64,000 bases of DNA from contig OZ243949.1 in assembly GCA_965214305.1 (NCBI GenBank), forward strand, positions 1,426,001-1,490,000, given 5' to 3'. Below the pieces are notes generated by a model. The model was not told the origin of the DNA and did no database searches. It worked only from the letters and a program-made list of their open reading frames with translations. Source of the DNA: Azophilus sp965214305. GTDB lineage: Bacteria > Pseudomonadota > Gammaproteobacteria > Pseudomonadales > Azotimanducaceae. Of this stretch, positions 27,485-37,023 are shown one piece after another (positions within the stretch are counted from its first letter, which is position 1; the number at the start of each line of letters is the position of its first letter). The position numbers were made by a program, and so were the translations under genes.

Positions 27485-28363
27485 TCAATCCCGCCGGTGA
27501 TACACCATATCGATGTTATTCATGTCTTCGATGCCGAAAAGTTGCGCAAAGCCTTGCAAAAAGCCCGGCCCGATACTCGGATGCACCCAATTACCGGCGG
27601 TCAAACCACCATCCACTACCAGCGCGTGGCCGTTGACGAAGGAAGATTCATCGCTGGCAAGAAAGCAGGCGGCGTTGGCAATGTCTTCGGGGGCACCGGA
27701 GCGTGGTATGGGTTGCATCATGGACAGCGACGGTTTCACCATGGCCGCATAGTCAACGTTGGTCCCCAAAGCCAACTGGCCGGCAAAGATCGGTGTGGCG
27801 ATACCGCCGGGGCAGATGGCGTTGACGCGAATGTTGGATGGCCCCAATTCAAGCGCCACCGAGCGCGTCAGATTCACCACCGCGCCCTTCGCCGCCGAAT
27901 AGATGTGGGGGCCGAACCCTCCCTGCAAGCCGGCAACGCTGGCCGTGGAGATGATCGAGCCGCCGCCGGCCGCTTTCATGACCGGCGCGGCGTATTTCAT
28001 GCCGGTCACCACCCCGGTCACGAGCGCCCCAACGGTGCGCTCGTAGGGCTCGCCGAGGTCGATATCCTGGACATCGCCGCCGACCCCACCGAAACCCGCG
28101 TTATTAAATAGGCAATCCAAGCCGCCAAAGGTTTCCACCGCGCACTCGATCATGCGCTTAATATCTTCCTCGATACAGACATCAACCGACACGAAACAAG
28201 CCGCCGCGCCAAGCTCCTTGGCCAAGGCTTCGCCTTTATCCCGTTGAATGTCGGCGAGCACCACACGGGCACCCTCGGCGACGAATTTGACGGCGGTAGC
28301 GCGGCCCAGGCCGCTGGCGGCGCCGGTGATGACGGCTACTTTGTTTTCCAGTCTATTGCCCAT
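27485..28363 (-). CDS. Short-chain dehydrogenase/reductase (SDR)
   Basis: 292 aa, classical SDR with Rossmann motif TGAASGLG, NNAG in strand 4, and the catalytic Ser-Tyr-Lys in STASVAGLQG and YSAAK. Asp at the end of strand 2 (VLADIQ) suggests NAD(H) preference. A C-terminal extension after the usual VDGG motif (VVDGGLTAGN) ends MNNIDMVYHRRD. Substrate unknown. It lies 30 bases upstream of ggt on the same strand. Confidence 0.9.
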   Translation of the reverse strand: MGNRLENKVAVITGAASGLGRATAVKFVAEGARVVLADIQRDKGEALAKELGAAACFVSVDVCIEEDIKRMIECAVETFGGLDCLFNNAGFGGVGGDVQDIDLGEPYERTVGALVTGVVTGMKYAAPVMKAAGGGSIISTASVAGLQGGFGPHIYSAAKGAVVNLTRSVALELGPSNIRVNAICPGGIATPIFAGQLALGTNVDYAAMVKPSLSMMQPIPRSGAPEDIANAACFLASDESSFVNGHALVVDGGLTAGNWVHPSIGPGFLQGFAQLFGIEDMNNIDMVYHRRD

Positions 28364-28482
28364 TGCTATTCCTTCCGATTGATAAGGCCTTTGAGCGGCT
28401 CCGGTGCCTTGGTTCGGATCGATTCGTTAAGGCCGCATCATGCGGTGCCGGCCCCGGAAAGTCTAACGTTCGAGGTGGGATT

Positions 28483-28558
<76 letters not shown>

Positions 28559-28747
28559 ATTTTCGGGCCGCCGTACCGATCGGTGTGGCGGGTGGCGTGG
28601 TGCATTCTAACGTCCCTGGTCAGAACATCATAGAAAAGAAAACGGCCGAGCTGTGGAACCTTCTGCCCGCATTGATGACGTTCGTGGCGCGGAAGTGCTA
28701 TCTTCCTTCTGACGCAAGACCTGTCGTAGTGGGATGAGCAAAAATCT

Positions 28748-29530
28748 ATGATTCTCGGCCTTGACGTCGGCAACAGTCAGATTTATTGCGGCGTTTTTGA
28801 GGGAGAGCGCCTCAAAATGCAGTTCCGCCGCACGTCCAGAAATCGAAGTTCATCGGATGAACTGGGTATTTTTCTGCGTGCGGCCTTGCGGGAGAACGGC
28901 ATCGACCCGGATACCATCGGCGAGATTGCCTGCTGTTCCGTGGTGCCGGACCTCAACTACTCTATTCGAGCCTGCTGCCAAAAGTACTTCCGCATCGAGC
29001 CCATGATTATGCGTCCCGGCATCAAAACGGGCTTGAAGATTCGCTACAAGGATCCGAAAGAAGTGGGTGCCGACCGTATTGCCGACGCCATCGGTGCCGT
29101 CAAGCTGTTTCCGGGACGCAACCTGGTTGTCGTGGATTTCGGCACCGCCACCACCGTCTGCGCCATCAGCAGGGACCGGGAATTTCTCGGTGGCAACATT
29201 CTACCGGGGCTGCGGCTGTCCATGGACGCCCTGGAGGCCAACACCGCCCAACTTCCCTCGGTGGAGATCAAACCGGTGCGCTCTTGCATTGGGCGCACCA
29301 CGGTCGAAAGCATCCAAAGCGGCCTGTATTGGAGCCATGTGGGCATGGTTAAGGAACTCAGCAGCCGCATCGCCGCCGAAGTATTCACGGACGATCCGCC
29401 CGTTATCATTGGCACCGGCGGTTTTTCTCACCTTTTCGACCGGGAGCGGTTGTTCGACGAAGTGGTGCCCGACCTAATCCTTACCGGTCTCTTGGAAGCT
29501 TTGCGCCTCAACCGACCGAGCGCCGGCTAG
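28748..29530 (+). CDS. coaX: Type III pantothenate kinase
   Basis: ATP-dependent phosphorylation of pantothenate, the first step of CoA synthesis; 260 aa. The ASKHA-fold phosphate motifs are LDVGNSQIYCGVF near the N-terminus and VVDFGTATTVCAI in the middle. GADRIADAIGA and ANTAQLP are type III hallmarks. It is followed after ten bases by an acyl-CoA ligase gene, so CoA synthesis and use may be co-transcribed. Confidence 0.95.
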   Translation: MILGLDVGNSQIYCGVFEGERLKMQFRRTSRNRSSSDELGIFLRAALRENGIDPDTIGEIACCSVVPDLNYSIRACCQKYFRIEPMIMRPGIKTGLKIRYKDPKEVGADRIADAIGAVKLFPGRNLVVVDFGTATTVCAISRDREFLGGNILPGLRLSMDALEANTAQLPSVEIKPVRSCIGRTTVESIQSGLYWSHVGMVKELSSRIAAEVFTDDPPVIIGTGGFSHLFDRERLFDEVVPDLILTGLLEALRLNRPSAG

Positions 29531-29540
29531 GAGAGGCTGT

Positions 29541-31190
29541 TTGACTCGGCCAGGGACAATGCACGCCCTTTTGACGACGGGCGCGGATAATGCTCCGGCA
29601 ATTCTCGCTCCCGGACGGCCATCGTTGTCGTTTGCGGCGTTGCGCGGGCTTGTGGACGAAACCGGCGCGGCGCTCCGACAACTGGGTGTCCGGCGCGGTG
29701 ACCGCCTGGCGATGGTGCTGCCCAACGGGCCCGAAATGGCTACCGGATTCATGGCGGTGGGCTGCCATAACGCCGTGGCACCGCTGAATCCGGCCTATCA
29801 ACGCGAGGAATTCGAATATTATCTTGCCGACCTTGGGGCAGCGGCAGTCTTGCTGGAGGCCGGTAGCGCGTCTGCGGCCGTTGCCGCGGCGAACCATCTT
29901 GGTATCCGCATTATTGACGTCGCCGCCGATGCGACGCGGCCAGCGGGCGGCTTTGCTCTCAAGGCGAGGCGCGACGATGCGAGGGACGCCCGCCCAGCCC
30001 GTATCAATCACGACCTTGCTGCCGCCAAGGCCGGTACCTCCGCAGCCAAAACGGTCGGGTTAGACGGGCCGGGGCCGGAAACCGATGCCAGCCATGATGC
30101 TCCACCAGCGAACGCCGAACTTCTCGCCGGCCCGGACGACATTGCCTTGATCCTGCACACATCGGGAACAACCTCAAGACCGAAAATCGTAGCCTTGACG
30201 CACCGCAATATCTCCGCGTCCGCACACAACATCGTCAAGGCCCTGCAACTCGGCGCCGGCGACCGCTGCCTGAACATCATGCCGCTTTTCCATATTCACG
30301 GGCTGATGGCCGCACTGCTCGCCTCCCTGAGCGCGGGCGGTTCGGTTTTTGCGACACCGGGGTTCGATGCGCTGCGCTTTTTTGGCTGGTTCAAAGAAGC
30401 CCGCCCGAGCTGGGTTACCGCCGTGCCCACCATGTATCAGGCCATACTGCGCCGTGCCAAGCGCAACCGCGGCAGCATCGAAAATTCCCGGCTGCGCTTG
30501 CTGCGCTCCGCCTCCTCGTCATTGCCACCGCGGCTATTTGCACAACTCGAAGCAACATTCGATGTGCCGGTCATCGAGTCCTACGCCATGACCGAGGCAG
30601 CACACCAAATGACCAGCAACCCCCTGCCTCCGGGCAAGCGCATTCCAGGTACCGTCGGCCTTGCGGCCGGCCCGGAAGTGGCGATCATGGATGAACAGGC
30701 CGAGCGCTTGCTGGGGCCGGGCGAGCCCGGCGAAGTGGTCATTCGCGGGGACAACGTTATGAACGGCTACGAGGCCAATACCGAGGCCAACGCCAAAGCC
30801 TTCGCCGGAGATTGGTTACGAACCGGCGACCAGGGGATGATGGACCAGAGCGGTTATCTGACCATTACAGGCCGGCTTAAGGAAATCATCAACCGGGGCG
30901 GCGAGAAGATTTCGCCCCGAGAGGTGGAGGAGGTGCTGATGGATCACCCCGCCATCACCCAAGCGGTCACCTTCGCCGTGCCGCACGGTGCGCTCGGCGA
31001 AGAGGTGGCGGTCGCCGTGGTGTTGCGCGCGGGTGTCGATGTCGAGGGCGACGCAATACAAGAGTTCACGGCCAAACGGCTGGCGACTTTCAAGGTGCCG
31101 CGCACGGTGGTGGTCTTGGATGAAATACCGAAGGGTGCGACGGGTAAAGTGCAACGTATTGGCTTGGCGGAAAAACTGGGCCTTGTCTAA
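29541..31190 (+). CDS. AMP-dependent acyl-CoA ligase (AAE3/Pcs60-like)
   Basis: A 549-aa ANL-superfamily ligase. The P-loop is LILHTSGTTSRPK, and ESYAMTEAAHQMTSNPLPPG, GDWLRTGD, GRLKEIINRGGEKISP and the catalytic Lys in PKGATGKVQR follow in order. The stretch NIMPLFHIHGLMAALL and the MTEAxHxMTSNPLPP element resemble the AAE3/Pcs60 branch, which includes oxalate-CoA ligases, so oxalate or a related short acid is possible but unproven. The start is either TTG at 29541, with GGAGAGG upstream, or ATG at 29559. A low-similarity insert lies at about residues 130-190. Confidence 0.85.
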   Translation: MTRPGTMHALLTTGADNAPAILAPGRPSLSFAALRGLVDETGAALRQLGVRRGDRLAMVLPNGPEMATGFMAVGCHNAVAPLNPAYQREEFEYYLADLGAAAVLLEAGSASAAVAAANHLGIRIIDVAADATRPAGGFALKARRDDARDARPARINHDLAAAKAGTSAAKTVGLDGPGPETDASHDAPPANAELLAGPDDIALILHTSGTTSRPKIVALTHRNISASAHNIVKALQLGAGDRCLNIMPLFHIHGLMAALLASLSAGGSVFATPGFDALRFFGWFKEARPSWVTAVPTMYQAILRRAKRNRGSIENSRLRLLRSASSSLPPRLFAQLEATFDVPVIESYAMTEAAHQMTSNPLPPGKRIPGTVGLAAGPEVAIMDEQAERLLGPGEPGEVVIRGDNVMNGYEANTEANAKAFAGDWLRTGDQGMMDQSGYLTITGRLKEIINRGGEKISPREVEEVLMDHPAITQAVTFAVPHGALGEEVAVAVVLRAGVDVEGDAIQEFTAKRLATFKVPRTVVVLDEIPKGATGKVQRIGLAEKLGLV

Positions 31191-31397
31191 ACCACCGAAG
31201 ACCACTCCAAAGCAGCCCATGGGGGTAGTTAATGAAAAGTTTCCAAATTGAGTCACTACCCCGGAATAGATTGGGTCTGTGCGGATCGGTGTAGCGGTGT
31301 CCGCAGGGCGAAGTTAGTGAGATGGGCGCGTTAGGCCGATCCATTCATGCATGGGTCGAGCCGCATTGCACAAAATCGATCAGGGAAGATAAGCATA

Positions 31398-32384
31398 ATG
31401 CGTATCTGCATCTACGGCGCCGGGGCAACGGGTGCCTGCCTGGGCGCGCAGTTGGCGCTTGCCGGGCAGGACGTTACGTTGATTGCGCGGGGTGCGCATC
31501 TGGCGGCCATGCAAGCGCACGGGGTCAAACTGCTTATGGACGGCGAAGCACGCATCGCCCATCCCCAATGTGTTGAAGACCCGGCCGAGGTTGGCCCCCA
31601 GGACTATGTGATCATCTGCGTCAAAGCGCATTCCATCGCCGCCATCGTGCCGCACCTGAACCCGCTGCTCAAGGACGACACGGCGGTGGTGACCGCGGCC
31701 AACGGCATTCCCTGGTGGTACTTTTACAGTCTCAAGGGCGACCACGAAAATCGCCGCATCGACAGCGTCGACCCCGGTGGACGCATTTGGGATGCAATCG
31801 ATCCGCAGCTTGTGATTGGCTGCGTCGTCTATCCGGCAACGGAAATCGTTGCACCCGGCGTCGTCCGGCATATCGAAAGCAACAAACTATCGCTGGGCGA
31901 ACCGGACGGCACCGTGCGGGAACGCACCACGAAACTCGCCAACGGCTTCCGCGAGGCCGGTTTTCGCTGTCGGGTGACGCCCACCATCCGCGACGAAATG
32001 TGGCTGAAGCTACTCGGCAACCTAAGCTTCAACCCCATTAGCGCCCTGACGCTGGCCACCTTGGACCGTATCGCCAACGATCCGGGCACGGCGCATCTGT
32101 GTCGGTTGATGATGTACGAGGCCCAAGCGATAGCCGACGGCTTGGGCGCCACCATTAAAGTCGATATCGAACGTCGCATGACGGCAAGCCAGCGAGTTGG
32201 TTCGCATCGAACGTCCACTTTGCAGGATCTGGAGGCTGGCCGACCAATGGAGATCGATGCGCTCATCGGCGCGGTTCAGGAACTCGGCCGGCTCGTCGGC
32301 GTTACAACACCCACCATTGATGTGGTGCTCAGCCTAATTCAACAGCGCGGCGAGTCGGCTGGCACCTATAAGCGACCGAACTAG
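31398..32384 (+). CDS. Ketopantoate reductase family (PanE/ApbA) oxidoreductase
   Basis: 328 aa with the PanE fold: N-terminal NADPH Rossmann motif IYGAGATGACLGAQLALAG, KAHSIAAIVPHL in the middle, and C-terminal helices carrying the catalytic Lys (EMWLKLLGNLSFNPISAL) and RTSTLQDLEAGRPMEIDAL. It may be true 2-dehydropantoate 2-reductase, which would fit with coaX nearby, but paralogues acting on other 2-oxo acids are common, so no symbol is given. The gap before it (31191-31397) holds an eight-base inverted repeat, GGGGTAGT/ACTACCCC, and a family 3 motif. Confidence 0.85.
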   Translation: MRICIYGAGATGACLGAQLALAGQDVTLIARGAHLAAMQAHGVKLLMDGEARIAHPQCVEDPAEVGPQDYVIICVKAHSIAAIVPHLNPLLKDDTAVVTAANGIPWWYFYSLKGDHENRRIDSVDPGGRIWDAIDPQLVIGCVVYPATEIVAPGVVRHIESNKLSLGEPDGTVRERTTKLANGFREAGFRCRVTPTIRDEMWLKLLGNLSFNPISALTLATLDRIANDPGTAHLCRLMMYEAQAIADGLGATIKVDIERRMTASQRVGSHRTSTLQDLEAGRPMEIDALIGAVQELGRLVGVTTPTIDVVLSLIQQRGESAGTYKRPN

Positions 32385-32416
32385 CTCGTTCATATCGGCA
32401 GGCTCCTGGGGTCGCC

Positions 32417-33883
32417 TTAGCCAATCCGCTTTTCGAGGCGCTTGCGCTGCTTGTTGGATAAGCCAAGCACCGCAAGGGCGTCGCGCAGACGGGCGCGGGT
32501 GATTTCCCGGCCCAACAACGCCATGGAGTCGAACAGCGGCAATGCCACGGGGCGTCCGCTAATGGCAACGAACAACGGAAACAGGAAGTCCCCCAGTTTC
32601 AGTTCCATAAGCCGCGCGCTATCGCGGCAGGCTTGTTGCAGTACAGTGCTCTGCCAAGACCCTAGGCCGTCGAATGCCCGCGCTGTCCGAAACAGTATCT
32701 CCAGCACCGCGTCTCGTTCGAGGCGCTTGTGCGCGAAATCATCGGGTTCGAGCGGTTTGCGCTCGCCCAACAGATAATCGACCTGGGGTGCGATGTCCGC
32801 GAATCGCTCGGTTCGCTGCCGCACGAGCGGCACCAACGATCTGAGTCGTTCGTCTCCACCGGCCCATGTCTTGAACCGACTCACGAATGCATCGACACCC
32901 AGGCCGCGCAGATACTGCCCGTTCATCCAATTGAGTTTTTCGATGTCGAACACCGGACCACCGAGTACCATCCGGCTGGCGTCGAACGCTTGGCGAAATT
33001 CGTCTTGGCTGAAAATGGCCCGCTCATCGGGCATGGACCAGCCCATGGTCGCCAAATAGTTAAGTAGCGCCTCGGGCAGATAACCAAGGTCGCGATAGTA
33101 GTCGATGCCGGTGGGGTTGCGGCGTTTCGAGAGTTTGCTGCGGTCGCTGTTGCGCAACAGCGGCAAGTGGATCAGCACCGGCATGTCCCAACCGAAATAG
33201 TCGTACAGCAACCGGTGCTTGGGCACCGAGGAAATCCATTCCTCGCCGCGCATGATGTGGGTAATGCCCATCAGATGATCGTCAACCACCGCCGCCAGAT
33301 GGTAGGTGGGATAGCCGTCCGCCTTGAGCAGAACCTGCTTATCGATCTGGGTGAAGGGGATCTCGATTGGCCCGCGCAACTCATCCTGAAAGCGGCAGGT
33401 GCCCTCCGGCGGCACACACATCCTTACCACATGCGTATCGCCGCGCTCCAAGCGCTGTTTGACTGCCGCCGCCGACAGCGCCAAGCAATGGCCGTCATAA
33501 CCGGGGGTTTCCCCCGCCGCCCGCTGCGCCTCGCGCACCGCCGCAAGGCGCTGTGGGCTACAGAAACAGTGGAAGGCGTGACCGGCGGCGAGCAGCTGGT
33601 CGATGTGCCGGCGGTAGATAGGCAATCGCTCGCTTTGCCGATAGGGGCCGCACGGGCCACCGATATCGGGGCCTTCATCCCAGTCAAGACCAAGCCAGCG
33701 CAACGCCCCGATAATGGCGCTTGCCGCTGCGGCGGTGCTGCGCGCCGCATCGGTGTCTTCAATGCGAACGATAAACTCGCCGCCATAACGCTTCGCCAAC
33801 GCCCAATTGAATAGGGCCACATAGGCGGTACCGAGATGGGGGTCGCCGGTTGGCGAGGGGGCAATGCGCGTGCGAACCGTCAT
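32417..33883 (-). CDS. gltX: Glutamate--tRNA ligase
   Basis: Class I aminoacyl-tRNA synthetase, 488 aa, discriminating GluRS length. The HIGH-type motif is PSPTGDPHLGTAY and the KMSKS-type motif is KLSKR, preceded by the VPKHRLLYDYFGW stretch. RIEDTDAARS is the usual sequence after the first motif. The C-terminal anticodon-binding part is present. Stand-alone gene between panE-like and lpxC genes. Confidence 0.95.
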   Translation of the reverse strand: MTVRTRIAPSPTGDPHLGTAYVALFNWALAKRYGGEFIVRIEDTDAARSTAAAASAIIGALRWLGLDWDEGPDIGGPCGPYRQSERLPIYRRHIDQLLAAGHAFHCFCSPQRLAAVREAQRAAGETPGYDGHCLALSAAAVKQRLERGDTHVVRMCVPPEGTCRFQDELRGPIEIPFTQIDKQVLLKADGYPTYHLAAVVDDHLMGITHIMRGEEWISSVPKHRLLYDYFGWDMPVLIHLPLLRNSDRSKLSKRRNPTGIDYYRDLGYLPEALLNYLATMGWSMPDERAIFSQDEFRQAFDASRMVLGGPVFDIEKLNWMNGQYLRGLGVDAFVSRFKTWAGGDERLRSLVPLVRQRTERFADIAPQVDYLLGERKPLEPDDFAHKRLERDAVLEILFRTARAFDGLGSWQSTVLQQACRDSARLMELKLGDFLFPLFVAISGRPVALPLFDSMALLGREITRARLRDALAVLGLSNKQRKRLEKRIG

Positions 33884-33989
33884 GCTTCGGAATGGGGATT
33901 ATCTACTGGGCGGGGCAAGCCCCACCGGCACAGTCGCCGCCGACCGGTAGGCTTAAATCTTGCCCCATGGAATCGGTGAGATAGGCTGG

Positions 33990-34904
33990 CTAAGCCAAGA
34001 TGGCGGGCTGCGCAAGCGGTTGAGCCGCAACGCCACCGCCCTGGGGGCTGTCGATCAATTCCCAGGCATCGTCGCAACGCAGGAGGGCGCGCACGAGCTT
34101 GTTGTTGAGTTCATGGCCGGATTTAATGCCTTGGAATTCACCCAAAATGGGGTGGCCCAATAGATAGAGATCACCCATCGCATCGAGTAGTTTGTGCTTC
34201 ACGAATTCGTCGCGACAGCGCAGCCCTTCCTCGTTCAAGATATTGCAATCGCCAATGCCGATCGCATTTTGCAGGCTCGAACCCAAACACTTGTTGATGG
34301 CCTGCGCCTTGTCCAATTCGGCCACCAGCCCGAAGGAGCGGGCATGGCTCAGGTCGTCCACATAGGAAACATGGGCGAAGTCGAGCCGAATGTGCTTGGG
34401 GTGGCGGTTGAAAACGGGGTGGTCGGCAACAAAGGTATAGGTTGCCCGGAAGCCATCATAGGGCTTGAGTGCCGCCTCGCCACCCCCCTGAGTGACGCGA
34501 ATGGTGCGCTTGATGCGGATGAATGCGCGCGCGGCTTCCTGGCGCAAAATACCGACCGATTTGATGAGTTCGACGAAGGGAAAGGCGCTGCCGTCCATAA
34601 TCGGCACTTCCTCGCCGTTAAGTTCAACGACGAGATTATCGATCCCCATTCCCCAAAGCGCGGAAAGCAGATGTTCAACCGTTGCCACCTGCACACCGTT
34701 TTCGGCGATGCTGGTGGATAGCGTGGTATCGGAGACGTTCTGCGCCAAACCACGAATGGAGGTCGGGCGGTCGCTATCCGTGCGCACAAAAACAATACCC
34801 GTATTCTCCGCGGCAGGGCGCAAGGTCATGCGAACCTTGGCACTGGAATGTACGCCGATACCGATCGCATACACCGGCTTTGAGATCGTGTGCTGTCTTT
34901 GCAT
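33990..34904 (-). CDS. lpxC: UDP-3-O-acyl-N-acetylglucosamine deacetylase
   Basis: The committed zinc-dependent step of lipid A synthesis; 304 aa from the chosen ATG. Zinc ligands are His78 (TVEHLLSAL), His237 and Asp241 (VKHKLLDAMGDL), with catalytic His264 (SGHELNN). The usual gammaproteobacterial position downstream of ftsZ is not seen. Instead it follows hvfC by 32 bases on the same strand and may be transcribed from the hvf operon. Its TAG stop ends the motif GGTGAGATAGGCTGGCTA, like several other genes here. An ATG three codons upstream (34913) is an alternative start. Confidence 0.95.
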   Translation of the reverse strand: MQRQHTISKPVYAIGIGVHSSAKVRMTLRPAAENTGIVFVRTDSDRPTSIRGLAQNVSDTTLSTSIAENGVQVATVEHLLSALWGMGIDNLVVELNGEEVPIMDGSAFPFVELIKSVGILRQEAARAFIRIKRTIRVTQGGGEAALKPYDGFRATYTFVADHPVFNRHPKHIRLDFAHVSYVDDLSHARSFGLVAELDKAQAINKCLGSSLQNAIGIGDCNILNEEGLRCRDEFVKHKLLDAMGDLYLLGHPILGEFQGIKSGHELNNKLVRALLRCDDAWELIDSPQGGGVAAQPLAQPAILA

Positions 34905-34936
34905 GAGAAACATCGGCCTAGTAGTGCAAGCGGCCA

Positions 34937-35809
34937 CTATACAGTGGGCCTCGCAGAAAATGAAGAGAAAATGGAGGAGGCGGAGGCGGGATTGATCCGC
35001 ACACCGAGCAGCACGTCCGCTTTGCGCAGGCGCTCCAGAATTTGCGCACCCTCCCGGTGCAGACGTTGCTTGTCGATGCGGGGAAATTCCGCGGCCAAGA
35101 CAGCCAGAGCCTGACCGCCGGTTGTCTGACGGTGCCCATCGATTGCCGATGCCGCCGCCTGATCCGTGGATTGGGCGGCGTCCTCCCCGAATGTTTCGGG
35201 GCGCAGAATCCGCAAGAGCCGGTGGGTCAATGCGTTCGACCCAAGCACCCGCACGGAATCGTCGCGCCTTCGACAGGCAATCAACCAAACCGGCTTTTCC
35301 GGCGGTTGCCGCGGAATGCGATTCGGCCCAATTTCGTTGACCCGGTAGCGATAGTAAAGAGGGCGCATCAGCGGCGATGGCACGATGGGGTTAGCCAGCA
35401 AATCGCCGTGCGGGTCGATCTCGGTTTCGGGAAGCTCCTCGCCGGAGTGCTTGAGCGAGCGCTTCACCCACTCGAAATGACAGAGTTCCAACAACCAATC
35501 CGGTTTATCCAGCACCGGGTCGGCAGCCAAGAAGGCCATGAACTCCTGGACGATATCCATGAAATAGGGTGTCTCGCTGGCGTGCCGATGGATGAAGCCC
35601 TGCACCAAACCATGCCATTGCGTCCGGTCCAGCACCGACTTGGCCACCGGAAAGCCATTCGCCAAGAAGCTCTCAAGGTTGCGGTGAAAGAGCCTGACAT
35701 AGATCGCCATGCGGCGCGGCGCCACGTCTTGCGGCGGCGGATTCGATTCGGGATTGCGGAGGTGGTCGGCAAAGACCCGCTGCGTCTCGATGAATCCCGG
35801 TTTACTCAC
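34937..35809 (-). CDS. hvfC: DUF2063 partner protein of a copper-RiPP cluster (HvfC/BufC-like)
   Basis: About 290 aa, a DUF2063 (putative DNA-binding-like N-terminal domain) protein. The N-terminus has FADHLRNPE, the signature RRMAIYVRLFHRNLESFL and NGFPVAKSVLD, and the middle has LLELCHFEWVKRSL, all typical of the family. In the HvfABC system it is the partner of the MNIO enzyme HvfB and helps present the precursor peptide. The C-terminal half carries an RRE-like winged segment only by analogy; I cannot verify it. It lies 44 bases after hvfB and 32 bases before lpxC. Confidence 0.88.
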   Translation of the reverse strand: MSKPGFIETQRVFADHLRNPESNPPPQDVAPRRMAIYVRLFHRNLESFLANGFPVAKSVLDRTQWHGLVQGFIHRHASETPYFMDIVQEFMAFLAADPVLDKPDWLLELCHFEWVKRSLKHSGEELPETEIDPHGDLLANPIVPSPLMRPLYYRYRVNEIGPNRIPRQPPEKPVWLIACRRRDDSVRVLGSNALTHRLLRILRPETFGEDAAQSTDQAAASAIDGHRQTTGGQALAVLAAEFPRIDKQRLHREGAQILERLRKADVLLGVRINPASASSIFSSFSARPTV

Positions 35810-35853
35810 AGCCCCATCCGAAGGCGGAAAACGCTATTGGCGAACACGGCGGC

Positions 35854-36696
35854 TCATGAGCCACCATCTGGTGCTTGCACAACCGCAGATTGCATTGTCC
35901 GGATGCGGCCGACTTCATCAAGCAGTTCCTGAAAGGGCGGGAAGTTAAAATCCCGCTCAAGCACTACCGGCATTTCGCCGTAGCGGTTGAAGGCGGTGCC
36001 CAGCAGTTGCCAAACCGGCTCGATGACCGCCGCGCCGTGTGTATCAATGCGCAAATCCGGCGCCTCTTCGTAATGGCCCGCCATATGCACATATTGAACG
36101 CGGGAGCTGTTTATGCCGGCCAGAAATTCGTTCGGGTCGTAACCGAAATTGATGCTGTTCACATAGATGTTGTTCACGTCGAGCAGCAGGTCGCAATCCG
36201 CTTCCCGCAGCACGGCGTTGATAAATTCGAGTTCCGTGAGCTCGCGGCCGGGTGCCGCATAGTAGGAAATATTTTCGACGCCGATGCGGCGCTCCAACAG
36301 TTCCTGAACCTGGCGGATGCGGGAGGCCACATAAATAACCGCCTCTTCGGTGAATGGGATGGGCATCAGGTCGTAGAGGTGGCCGTGCTCGTCGCTGCAA
36401 TAGCTCAGATGCTCGTTGTAGGCCAAGACCCCGTGTTGGTCGAGAAAAGCCTTAATCTGCTTGACGAAGGCGACATCAAGTGGTGCCGGGCTACCGATGG
36501 ATAGCGACAGGCCGTGGCAAACGAGTGGGAATTGCTCCGCCAATGAACGAAATTGGCGGCCAAAACGGCCGCCAACTCCGATCCAGTTTTCCGGCGCAAG
36601 CTCAAGGAAATCAATGGCCCCCCTATCTATCGACAGGAGGTCGGGCAAGAGTCGGCGACGCAACCCCAATCCCGCCCCTTGAACGGGAAAACCCAT
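35854..36696 (-). CDS. hvfB: Multinuclear non-heme iron oxidase (DUF692, HvfB/BufB-like)
   Basis: 280 aa, DUF692/MNIO TIM-barrel enzyme. In characterised relatives it uses a di- or tri-iron centre to convert Cys of a precursor peptide into oxazolone-thioamide or thiooxazole. Metal-ligand positions are visible: His61 (CHGLSLSIG), Glu95-His96 (NEHLSY), Glu141-Asn142, Asp173 and Asn175-Asn176 (LLDVNNIYVNS), His204 and His208 (HMAGH), Asp218 and His220 (DTHG), Glu247. Length fits the family. It lies 30 bases after the precursor gene and is followed by hvfC. Confidence 0.93.
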   Translation of the reverse strand: MGFPVQGAGLGLRRRLLPDLLSIDRGAIDFLELAPENWIGVGGRFGRQFRSLAEQFPLVCHGLSLSIGSPAPLDVAFVKQIKAFLDQHGVLAYNEHLSYCSDEHGHLYDLMPIPFTEEAVIYVASRIRQVQELLERRIGVENISYYAAPGRELTELEFINAVLREADCDLLLDVNNIYVNSINFGYDPNEFLAGINSSRVQYVHMAGHYEEAPDLRIDTHGAAVIEPVWQLLGTAFNRYGEMPVVLERDFNFPPFQELLDEVGRIRTMQSAVVQAPDGGS

Positions 36697-36726
36697 TACG
36701 CCGATCGAGATCTCCAGGACACGGGA

Positions 36727-37023
36727 TCAGGCTTCGCCGCCATCCTCTTCGCCGCACTTGCCTTCACCGCACTTGCCTTCGTCACCGTCGTCCTCACCAC
36801 AGCTGCCTTCGCCGCACTTGCCTTCGTCCTCGCCACAGCTGCCTTCGCCTTCGCCGCAACTGCCTTCGCCGCCGTGGGCATCGGCCAAGCGTTCGTAGCC
36901 GCGGTCGAGTTCATCCGCCGCGAACAAGTCGCTTTCGGGTTCGGCCATGGCAGCGGCTGTCAGGGTCGCCGCAAAAACGGTTCCTACCGCTACGGCAATC
37001 GGTTTGATTTTTCGTTCAAGCAT
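36727..37023 (-). CDS. hvfA: Cys-rich RiPP precursor (HvfA/BufA-like, EGxCG repeats)
   Basis: A 98-aa secreted peptide precursor. Residues 1-27 form a Sec signal (VAVGTVFAATLTAAAMA). The segment DELDRGYERLADAHGGEG is shared with the DUF2282/HvfA family. The C-terminal half is six EGxCG motifs with Cys at 56, 63, 70, 75, 85 and 90 (three EGSCG, three EGKCG) separated by acidic Glu/Asp/Gly. There are no other cysteines. In known relatives these cysteines are modified by HvfB/HvfC and the product binds copper in the periplasm. First gene of the operon; its 5' region (37024-37289) presumably holds the promoter, with no metal-regulator box I can name. Confidence 0.92.
   Translation of the reverse strand: MLERKIKPIAVAVGTVFAATLTAAAMAEPESDLFAADELDRGYERLADAHGGEGSCGEGEGSCGEDEGKCGEGSCGEDDGDEGKCGEGKCGEEDGGEA

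Noticed and set aside
26510..28111. 533-codon open frame antisense to ggt and the SDR gene
   Set aside because: It spans two well-supported genes and their gap, has no family features and shows shadow composition.
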